A stretch of 64,000 bases of DNA from the NCBI GenBank assembly GCA_963662155.1, contig OY759261.1, forward strand, positions 2,260,227 to 2,324,226. The letters run 5' to 3'. The translations under genes were made by a program, and so were the position numbers. Below are positions 42,801 to 54,800 of the stretch, one piece after another (position 1 is the stretch's first letter; each line of letters starts with the position of its first letter). The DNA is from Lamellibrachia columna. Its lineage: Eukaryota > Annelida > Polychaeta > Sabellida > Siboglinidae. The notes below the pieces were generated by a model, which saw only the letters and a list, made by a program, of their open reading frames with translations, was not told the origin of the DNA and made no database searches.

Positions 42801-45800
42801 TTACTCTGCGGGTTCCATCGCCATGGGAGACTGCGGCGTGGGGGGACGCGGGATCGGAGGCACGGGCGATGATGTTGTCGTGACAACCTTGTTGTTATCA
42901 TCATCCGCCGTTGTTGCCGTGGTGACGACGGCCATCGCCGCCAGCGTTGATGTGCAGAGCTGCAGCTCTAACTTAGAGCATGTGGTCAGCGGAGTTGGAC
43001 TGGTCAGGGGCGAAGGGGCGGACACTGTGGTGGACACCGAAGTGGACACCGCCATGCTGTCGGGGCAGAAACAACGGTTGCACCTCATTCTAGCTACGTG
43101 GCACTCATTGGCAGTGGCCGAATAACTTGACCAGCATTTACAGACGTCATCTCCAACCGAAAGGTTACTCTCCAAACAACAGAATATTCACAAACCAATG
43201 GGTAATGGGTGGAAAAAATGTTCAATTAAAATTCCAGCTAAAATCTTAATAGCCTACAAACAAACAAACAAACTAAATGTGTTAATTTCCTACATAATTA
43301 GCAACAGAAACTATTTCACTAAATCAACTTTTTCTCATCTTCTCAAACAGTCGCACACCTTATTACAGGTTAATTTAAAAACTAAAATTATGTGAGATGT
43401 TTCAAGAGCAGCGCATAAACGGTTTCTACAGTTTCAAACTTTTCAAGCGTATCAGTCCCCTAGTAAATAACTATGAAACTAAGTGCTGGGTGAAGTAAAC
43501 ACTGTGAGAATGTGCATGTCTGACTAGAGCCAAAAACATCATCAGTTGACACAGATGGCACAATTATTGACTTAGCAACTGACTGTTTGTGTATGTTGTT
43601 GTTTAGAATGAGGTGTTAACTGACACTCCACAGCTGACAGTTTGTGTATGTTGTTGTTTAGAATGAGGTGTTAACTGACACTTCACAGCTGACAGTATGT
43701 GTATGTTGTTGTTTAGAATGAGGTGTTAACTGACACTCCACAGCTGACAGTTTGTGTATGTTGTTGTTTAGAATGAGGTGTTAACTGACACTCCACAGCT
43801 GACAGTTTGTGTATGTTGTTGTTTAGAATGAGGTGTTAACTGACACTTCACAGCTGACAGTATGTGTATGTTGTTGTTTAGAATGAGGTGTTAACTGACA
43901 CTCCAGAGCTGACAGTTTGTGTATGTTGTTGTTTAGAATGAGGTGTTAACTGACACTCCAGAGCTGACAGTTTGTGTATGTTGTTGTTTAGAATGAGGTG
44001 TTAACTGACACTCCAGAGCTGACAGTTTGTATATGTTGTTGTTTAGAATGAGGTGTTAACTGACACCCCAGAGCTGGATCTGGCAACCACAAATGGCCGC
44101 TCCAGATGACAGACTGCATATTTAGGCTGTTGGCAAATAACAGAAGTCAAATAGAGCAGAGTTTTCTATAGAAACAGGTTCAACCCAGAGACAAAAGAGC
44201 AACAAATTAAAGAAAGGAAGAGAATAAACTGTGCCAATTTATTAGCAGGACAAAGCAAGAGGTGACTGCTTGTTGTGAGTAGCAGAGGGGGAGAGAGTGT
44301 CATGTTGACACACACAGTCACTGCCCCCTACACTGACAGTGGAGAGGTGTGGTCAACTATGTCATGTTGACACACACAGTCACTGCCCCCTACACTGACA
44401 GTGGAGAGGTGTGGTCAACTATGTCATGTTGACACACAGTCACTGCCCCCAATACTGACAGTGGAGAGGTGTGGTCAACTATGTCATATTGACACACACA
44501 GTCACTGCCCCCTACACTGACAGTGGAGAGGTGTGGTCAACTATGTCATGTTGACACACACAGTCACTGCCCCCTACACTGACAGTGGAGAGGTGTGGTC
44601 AACTATGTCATGTTGACACACACAGTCACTGCCCCCTACACTGACAGTGGAGAGGTGTAGTCAACTATGTCATGTTGAGACACACAGTCACTGCCCCCTA
44701 CACTGACAGACGTCACCAAGTCCACTGTGTCAATACGTACGGTGGTTGTGTTGACGACGGCTGTGTCATGTTGGATGACGATGACTTGTCTTCTGACATT
44801 GCTGACACTGGCAAGCTGACAGTCTGACGCGTCGCCATCAAATATGACGTCCGTCGACTCAACTTTGTCTCTTTGTCATCTGTGACAAGAATTATGGTGA
44901 CTTAATCATTCATTCAACTCACTGTCATAAAAAGAACATCAAAGATCCATCCGTTAGTTGCCAGTGACCAGCAAATTGTCTTTTATAAGTACTTCAATTA
45001 ATACATAATAAGTAGCAGGTTCACAAAGTTGTCTTTTGTAAGTGCTTTAATTAATACATAATAAGTAGCAGGTTCACAAAGATGTCTTTTGTAAGTGCTT
45101 CAATTAATACATAATAAGTAGCAGGTTCACAAATTTCTGCCACTGCGGCCCGTCTCAACTACCTCAGTAGACGGTGTCTGTCTGGCAGATGGGTCAACAT
45201 TACTGTGATCAGACAGCAATTATTGCCTTTTCCCCTTCGTCCTGATTTTGGAAGAAATGTCCCGCTTTTTCGAAGCACATTTTTTCTCTGGTCTCAAATT
45301 ATTTAATATTTTCTCCGCACATACTTTCCCACAAACAAGAACAGGAAATCAAAATGAGTTGGTAAAATGTTGAGTGAATGAGGACGTCTCCTTCTTCTCC
45401 ATGAGCAGGTGTTGACACCTGTCACGTGTCCGTGTGACTGTCACGTGTCCGTGTGACTGTCACGTGTCCGTGTGACTGTCACATGTCCAGGTGTCTGTCA
45501 CGTGTCCTGGTGACTGTCATGTGTCCTGGTGACTGTCACGTGTCCAGGTGTCTATCACATGTCCAGGTGTCTATCACATGTCCAGGTGACTGTCACGTGT
45601 CCTGGTGACTGTCACGTGTCCGTGTGACTGTCATGTGTCCAGGTGTCTATCACATGTCCAGGTGTCTGTCACGTGTCCTGGTGACTGTCATGTGTCCTGG
45701 TGACTGTCATGTGTCCGTGACTGTCACGCGTCCAGGTGTCTGTCATGTGTCCAGGTGTCTGTCATGTGTCCTGGTGACGGTCACGTGTCCTGGTGACTGT

Positions 45801-48800
45801 CATGTGTCCGTGTGACTGTCACGTGTCCAGGTGTCTATTACATGTCCAGGTGACTGTCATGTGTCCTGGTGACTGTCACGTGTCTATCACATGTCCAGGT
45901 GACTGTCATGTGTCTTGGTGACTGTCACGTGTCCACGTGTCTATCACAAGTCCAGGTGACTGTCACGTGTCCAGGTGTCTGTCATGTGTCCTGGTGACTG
46001 TCACGTGTCCTGGTGTCTGTCACATGTCCTGGTGACTGTCTCACGTGTCCAGGTGTCTGTCACATGTCTTGGTGACTGTCATGTGTCCAGGTGTCTGTCA
46101 TGTGTCCTGGTGACTGTCACGTGTCCAGGTGTCTGTCACGTGTCCTGGTGACTGTCATGTATCCTGGTGACTGTCACGTGTCCAGGTGACTGTCTCACGT
46201 GTCCAGGTGTCTGTCACATGTCTTGGTGACTGTCATGTGTCTAGGTGACACATGACAGACAGCTACAGAGGACAATATTGAACAATTCTGCCATCCAAGG
46301 AAAGACCCAGATGGTCCGTGAACAAGGAAGCCATTGGTTTATCGAGAGTCCTAAGATTGTTCATATATGTGTAACCCACCCTTCTGAGATATTTATCAAT
46401 TTTGTTTTTAAACTTATTCACACTGCTAGCATTTACACAATCTGTAGATCTGTAGACACCTACCTTGAGCTGTCTGTGACCGCAGTATAACACTTCCACC
46501 CGCCATACTAGGCGTGTTGGTTGTCATGGTTACGTCACTGCCTAACATCGAAGGTTCTTGTTTCAACTCTGCAACAGGGCAACAGATTGTCACTGACATG
46601 AACGAGGATTGTCACTGACATGAAAAAAAATTGTCACTGACATAAACGAGGATTGTCACTGACATTAACAAGGATCACAGACAATATCTGGTTGTCTATG
46701 TTCATGACAACTATTTTTGGTTGTGTTCACTGGATAACGGTTGCAATATGATTTATGATTCAAGCTAAACAGAAATGAAACATGAAATGGGCAGTTCTAT
46801 CTTGTCAAAACTTTGATGTCACCTTCATAACTGTCGTGTCAGAGCAATAGAAATGTTTTCTCTGTAATATTCACGTATTGCATTAAACACAAGAACAAAA
46901 AGAGCGCAATCTGAAGCCATCTACAGAAAGAATGTTAGGCTTGTGATGGCCATGCTATAAGGCAGCCTTGTGATGGCCATGCTATAAGGCAGCCTTGTGA
47001 TGGCCATGCTATACTGCAGCCTTGTGATGGCCATGCTATACTGCAGCCTTGTGATGGCCATGCTATACTGCAGCCTTGTGATGGCCATGCTATACTGCAG
47101 CCTTGTGATGGCCATGCTATACTGCAGCCTTGTGATGGCCATGCTATAAGGCAGCCTTGTGATGGCCATGCTATAAGGCAGCCTTGTGATGGCCATGCTA
47201 TACTGCAGCCTTGTGATGGCCATGCTATAAGGCAGCCTTGTGATGGCCATGCTATACTGCAGCCTTGTGATGGCCATGCTATACTGCAGCCTTGTGATGG
47301 CCATTCTATACTGCAGCCTTGTGATGGCCATGCTATACTGCAGCCTTGTGATGGCCATGCTATACTGCAGCCTTGTGATGGCCATGCTATACTGCAGCCT
47401 TGTGATGGCCATGCTATACATCAGCCTTGTGATGGCCATGCTATAAGGCAGCCTTGTGATGGCCATTCTATACTGCAACCTTGTGATGGCCATGCTATAC
47501 TGCAGCCTTGTGATGGCCATTCTATACTGCAACCTTGTGATGGCCATGCTATACTGCAGCCTTGTGATGGCCATGCTATACTGCAGCCTTGTGATGGCCA
47601 TGCTATACTGCAGCCTTGTGATGGCCATGCTATAAGGCAGCCTTGTGATGGCCATGCTATACTGCAGCCTTGTGATGGCCATGCTATACTGCAGCCTTGT
47701 GATGGCCATGCTATACTGCAGCCTTGTGATGGCCATGCTATAAGGCAGCCTTGTGATGGCCATGCTATACTGCAGCCTTGTGATGGCCATTCTATACTGC
47801 AGCCTTGTGATGGCCATGCTATACTGCAGCCTTGTGATGGCCATGCTATAAGGCAGCCTTGTGATGGCCATGCTATACTGCAGCCTTGTGATGGCCAGGC
47901 TATACTGCAGCCTTGTGATGGCCATGCTATACTGCAGCCTTGTGATGGCCATGCTATAAGGCAGCCTTGTGATGGCCATGCTATAAGGCAGCCTTGTGAT
48001 GGCCATGCTATAAGGCAGCCTTGTGATGGCCATGCTATACTGCAGCCTTGTGATGGCCAGGCTATACTGCAGCCTTGTGATGGCCATGCTATACTGCAGC
48101 CTTGTGATGGCCAGGCTATACTGCAGCCTTGTGATGGCCATGCTATACTGCAACCTTGTGATGGCCATGCTATACTGCAGCCTTGTGATGGCCATGCTAT
48201 AAGGCAGCCTTGTGATGGCCATGCTATACTGCAGCCTTGTGATGGCCAGGCTATATTGCAGCCTTGTGATGACCATGCTATACTGCAGCCTTGTGATGAC
48301 CATGCTATACTGCAGCCTTGTGATGACCATGCTATACTGCAGCCTTGTGATGGCCATGCTATACTGCAGCCTTGTGATGGCCATGCTATACTGCAGCCTT
48401 GTGATGGCCATGCTATACTGCAGCCTTGTGATGACCATGCTATACTGCAGCCTTGTGATGGCCATGCTATACTGCAGCCTTGTGATGGCCATGCTATACT
48501 GCAGCCTTGTGATGGCCATGCTATACTGCAGCCTTGTGATGGCCATGCTATAAGGCAGCCTTGTGATGGCCATGCTATAAGGCAGCCTTGTGATGGCCAT
48601 GCTATACTGCAGCCTTGTGATGGCCATGCTATACTGCAGCCTTGTGATGGCCATGCTATACTGCAGCCTTATGATGGCCATGCTATACTGCAGCCTTGTG
48701 ATGGCCATGCTATACTGCAGCCTTGTGATGGCCATGCTATAAGGCAGCCTTGTGATGGCCATGCTATAAGGCAGCCTTGTGATGGCCATGCTATACTGCA

Positions 48801-51800
48801 GCCTTGTGATGGCCATGCTATACTGCAACCTTGTGATGGCCAGGCTATACTGCAGCCTTGTGATGACCATGCTATACTGCAACCTTGTGTTGACCATGCT
48901 ATACTGCAACCTTGTGATGACCATGCTATACTGCAGCCTTGTGATGGCCATGCTATACTGCAACCTTGTGATGGCCAGGCTATACTGCAGCCTTGTGATG
49001 GCCATGCTATACTGCAGCCTTGTGATGGCCATGCTATACTGCAGCCTTGTGATGGCCATGCTATAAGGCAGCCTTGTGATGGCCATGCTATACTGCAGCC
49101 TTGTGATGGCCATGCTATACTGCAGCCTTGTGATGGCCATGCTATAAGGCAGCCTTGTGATGGCCATTCTATACTGCAGCCTTGTGATGGCCATGCTATA
49201 CTGCAGCCTTGTGATGGCCATGCTATACTGCAGCCTTGTGATGGCCATGCTATAAGGCAGCCTTGTGATGGCCATGCTATAAGGCAGCCTTGTGATGGCC
49301 ATGCTATAAGGCAGCCTTGTGATGGCCATGCTATAAGGCAGCCTTGTGATGGCCATGCTATACTGCAGCCTTGTGATGGCCATGCTATACTGCAGCCTTG
49401 TGATGGCCATGCTATACTGCAGCCTTGTGATGGCCATGCTATACTGCAGCCTTGTGATGGCCAGGCTATACTGCAGCCTTGTGATGGCCATGCTATACTG
49501 CAGCCTTGTGATGACCATGCTATACTGCAGCTTTGTGATGACCATGCTATACTGCAACCTTGTGATGACCATGCTATACTGCAACCTTGTGATGGCCAGG
49601 CTATACTGCAGCCTTGTGATGGCCAGGCTATAAGGCAGCCTTGTGATGGCCATGCTATAAGGCAGCCTTGTGATGACCATGCTATACTGCAGCCTTGTGA
49701 TGACCATGCTATAAGGCAGCCTTGTGATGGCCATGCTATACTGCAGCCTTGTGATGACCATGCTATACTGCAACCTTGTGATGACCATGCTATACTGCAA
49801 CCTTGTGATGGCCAGGCTATACTGCAGCCTTGTGATGGCCAGGCTATACTGCAGCCTTGTGATGACCATGCTATACTGCAGCCTTGTGATGACCATGCTA
49901 TACTGCAGCCTTGTGATGACCATGCTATACTGCAACCTTGTGATGGCCAGGCTATACTGCAGCCTTGTGATGACCATGCTATACTGCAACCTTGTGATGG
50001 CCATGCTATACTGCAACCTTGTGATGACCATGCTATACTGCAACCTTGTGATGGCCAGGCTATACTGCAGCCTTGTGATGGCCATGCTATACTGCAGCCT
50101 TGTGATGGCCATGCTATAAGGCAGCCTTGTGATGGCCATGCTATAAGGCAGCCTTGTGATGGCCATGCTATAAGGCAGCCTTGTGATGGCCATGCTATAC
50201 TGCAGCCTTGTGATGGCCAGGCTATACTGCAGCCTTGTGATGGCCATGCTATACTGCAGCCTTGTGATGGCCATGCTATACTGCAACCTTGTGATGGCCA
50301 TGCTATACTGCAGCCTTGTGATGGCCATGCTATAAGGCAGCCTTGTGATGGCCATGCTATACTGCAGCCTTGTGATGGCCAGGCTATACTGCAGCCTTGT
50401 GATGACCATGCTATACTGCAGCCTTGTGATGACCATGCTATACTGCAGCCTTGTGATGTCCATGCTATACTGCAGCCTTGTGATGGCCATGCTATACTGC
50501 AGCCTTGTGGTGGCCATGCTATACTGCAGCCTTGTGATGGCCATGCTATACTGCAGCCTTGTGATGACCATGCTATACTGCAGCCTTGTGATGGCCATGC
50601 TATACTGCAGCCTTGTGATGGCCATGCTATACTGCAGCCTTGTGATGGCCATGCTATACTGCAGCCTTGTGATGGCCATGCTATAAGGCAGCCTTGTGAT
50701 GGCCATGCTATAAGGCAGCCTTGTGATGGCCATGCTATACTGCAGCCTTGTGATGGCCATGCTATACTGCAGCCTTGTGATGGCCATGCTATACTGCAGC
50801 CTTGTGATGGCCATGCTATACTGCAGCCTTGTGATGGCCATGCTATACTGCAGCCTTGTGATGGCCATGCTATAAGGCAGCCTTGTGATGGCCATGCTAT
50901 AAGGCAGCCTTGTGATGGCCATGCTATACTGCAGCCTTGTGATGGCCATGCTATACTGCAACCTTGTGATGGCCAGGCTATACTGCAGCCTTGTGATGAC
51001 CATGCTATACTGCAACCTTGTGTTGACCATGCTATACTGCAACCTTGTGATGACCATGCTATACTGCAGCCTTGTGATGGCCATGCTATACTGCAACCTT
51101 GTGATGGCCAGGCTATACTGCAGCCTTGTGATGGCCATGCTATACTGCAGCCTTGTGATGGCCATGCTATACTGCAGCCTTGTGATGGCCATGCTATAAG
51201 GCAGCCTTGTGATGGCCATGCTATACTGCAGCCTTGTGATGGCCATGCTATACTGCAGCCTTGTGATGGCCATGCTATAAGGCAGCCTTGTGATGGCCAT
51301 TCTATACTGCAGCCTTGTGATGGCCATGCTATACTGCAGCCTTGTGATGGCCATGCTATACTGCAGCCTTGTGATGGCCATGCTATACTGCAGCCTTGTG
51401 ATGGCCATGCTATAAGGCAGCCTTGTGATGGCCATGCTATAAGGCAGCCTTGTGATGGCCATGCTATAAGGCAGCCTTGTGATGGCCATGCTATAAGGCA
51501 GCCTTGTGATGGCCATGCTATACTGCAGCCTTGTGATGGCCATGCTATACTGCAGCCTTGTGATGGCCAGGCTATACTGCAGCCTTGTGATGGCCATGCT
51601 ATACTGCAGCCTTGTGATGGCCATGCTATACTGCAGCCTTGTGATGGCCAGGCTATACTGCAGCCTTGTGATGGCCAGGCTATACTGCAGCCTTGTGATG
51701 ACCATGCTATACTGCAACCTTGTGATGACCATGCTATACTGCAGCCTTGTGATGACCATGCTATACTGCAGCTTTGTGATGACCAGGCTATACTGCAGCC

Positions 51801-54800
51801 TTGTGATGACCATGCTATACTGCAACCTTGTGATGGCCAGGCTATACTGCAGCCTTGTGATGGCCAGGCTATACTGCAGCCTTGTGATGGCCAGGCTATA
51901 CTGCAGCCTTGTGATGACCATGCTATACTGCAGCCTTGTGATGACCATGCTATACTGCAGCTTTGTGATGACCATGCTATACTGCAGCCTTGTGATGGCC
52001 ATGCTATACTGCAACCTTGTGATGGCCATGCTATACTGCAGCCTTGTGATGGCCAGGCTATACTGCAGCCTTGTGATGACCATGCTATACTGCAGCTTTG
52101 TGATGACCATGCTATACTGCAACCTTGTGATGACCATGCTATACTGCAGCCTTGTGATGGCCATGCTATACTGCAGCCTTGTGATGACCATGCTATAAGG
52201 CAGCCTTGTGATGGCCAGGCTATACTGCAGCCTTGTGATGGCCAGGCTATACTGCAACCTTGTGATGGCCATGCTATACTGCAACCTTGTGATGACCATG
52301 CTATAAGGCAGCCTTGTGATGGCCATGCTATACTGCAGCCTTGTGATGGCCATGCTATACTGCAGCCTTGTGATGGCCATGCTATAAGGCAGCCTTGTGA
52401 TGGCCATGCTATACTGCAGCCTTGTGATGGCCATGCTATACTGCAGCCTTGTGATGGCCAGGCTATACTGCAGCCTATCCATTTGATGTTGTTTAGAAAC
52501 CTAAACCAGTCCAGGAGGTGATTAGGTTATGCACTTTATATAGGGCAGAAAAAACATTCCACAGCTGACCTCATTACTTTCAAGTGAAATGTTATGTCAA
52601 CTATTGGAACGAACTCTTTAGAAGAACACTCTCAAGACTCCAGGGTAGAAGTACTTTACTATTGTCCTTCATCAAAGTCCTCTCTACAGAACGGTTGTAC
52701 TACACATCTAGCAGCAATGTTTACATTTGCAATGCCATGCTATAACTACAAACTGTTTTCACACTGAATACTGATATGAAACTGTAGTTGTGCAAAGGTA
52801 ATAAAACAATGTTTCAGAAGTGTGAAGTTGTAAGCTCAGCAACTGTACTTTCAGTGCTGAGCAATGAGACAAACACACATGTATGCACGCACTCATACAT
52901 GCATACCCGTGTATGCACGCACTCATACATGCATACCGTGTATGCACGCACTCATACATGCATACCCGTGTATGCACGCACTCATACATGCATACCCGTG
53001 TATGCCTGATTTAACTAAGCGTACATCAGCTCACAAACATTCAACTACAAAGCTTGTCAAACTAATGGATTTACAAGCTGGTTCAGTTAACAGAAACGTT
53101 CAGTTCAATTACACAACACTATCACGCTTTAAAACCTGCTGCAATAAACATATAAAAACATAGATAACTATTAGGTTAAATTCACAGTAACATAGCATTC
53201 TAAACATAACTGTCTGTCAATTTGTGTAGTGGTAAAAATAAATCAGGACCCATCCAAATGTCACTGTCTGGCCATGTTGGTTATGTTACATTTACCCAGC
53301 CTGGGCATAGTTTGGGTGTGACTCATCAAGTATAGACTCAACCTCCATCTACTGCTGCTGCACTCAATGTCACACTGGCGATCCACTCAATGTCACACTG
53401 GCGATCCACTCAATGTCACACTGGCGATCCACTCAATGTCACACTGGCGATCCACTCAATGTCACACTGGTGATCCACTCAATGTCACAATGGCGATCCA
53501 CTCAATGTCACACTGGCGATCCACTCAATGTCACACTGGCGATCCACTCAATGTCACACTGGCGATCCACTCAATGTCACACTGGTGATCCACTCAATGT
53601 CACACTGGTGATCCACTCAATGTCACACTGGTGATCCACTCAATGTCACACTGGTGATCCACACATTTCTCCTCAATTCTAAGTTTTCTTGTTTTGTTTT
53701 AGGATAATTTCCCGAAAAATGAAACGTATCTAGTATTGACTACAGCATGGTGGCTCATCTGTGTTATTTAAGTTTTGATGAAATCACCAGATAAAAATAC
53801 TGATGACCAATCAGATCAAAATTTTACCAAATAGTCAAAAGTGGTGTGTCTCTTGTGGTGTTCCTGATATCACAATCTAAGTCAATTTTATTTGTGATAT
53901 TAACAACATTATGCACTCATATTAAAATAACTGCATTTACTACTTAAATTATTCATGTGCTACAGATCTGAACATCAACGAACCTGATTTGCGGTGGGCT
54001 AAATGATGGAGGAAGCAGGTTTAGACCCAACATAAGTGTAGTTACATAGACACCCACCCTTGGGAGAGCGAATGGCTGACAGGTAGGACGGCTGTCTCAT
54101 GGCGAATCTGTGACTTGACTCCGACGTCGGTCGCTGTATCTGGAGCTGTAGACGAGGACTCCGCCTGTTGGCAGGATGAGGCGAGTGTGATGCGGCCCGG
54201 GGCCGATGGGGCGAACGGTCCAACTGCATGATGGGATGCTGTGGCGACTCGCTGCGGAAGTAAATATTAATGGTCGCCGGCGCGACATTCCCGGAGCGGT
54301 TCGTGTCACTTGGATTTTGCTGCAAGTATGACAATGACCCTGACAACTGTTGCCTAGCAACCGGCGACTGTTCACGCTGCATATATTCGTCATCGTCAGA
54401 CATCAAGTGTTCGTACTGCGCCGCTCTGGTGGCCACGCTGTCGCAGCCGAAACGACGAGATGGCAGTTTTGGGGCATCACTATGGTACCTGCCGTTGCCA
54501 CTGGTGGCACTACCTACACTGCTGTTGCTGTCGACACTGTCCATGCTTTCAAACTTTTTCATTCGTTCTGTCACTAGATTAATCGCCTGATTCCGATCGT
54601 TCGTAGCAGGCATTGAATATCGACTAGCGCTACCTTCATGTGCATGCTGGGAATGACCTGCCTCGAAGTCGGTCGAGTATGACTTTGGTAATTCTGCCAC
54701 GTTGCAGGCGTTATCAGTGGAGATAGGGAAGCTGACGGCGATGCCGTAGGTCGCAGACGGAGCCTCACTTCCACTCCAACACATCTGCTCTGTGTCACGA

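Noticed and set aside
42823..43125. 100-codon plus-strand frame opposite the Ser/Thr/Pro exon
   Set aside because: It is a shadow of the minus-strand exon, which has splice sites and exact phase agreement.
45170..45215. Candidate extra exon encoding [13 protein letters not shown] with acceptor GATCACAG and donor GAG|GTAGTT
   Set aside because: It needs phase 2 entry and gives phase 0 exit, while its neighbours leave and enter in phase 1, so it would break the frame.
46921..52482. 1,853-codon minus-strand and 1,421-codon plus-strand open frames as giant repeat proteins
   Set aside because: The unit is 27 bp without stops, so both strands stay open automatically. It lies in an intron of a well-supported gene and has no start context, splice partner or domain.
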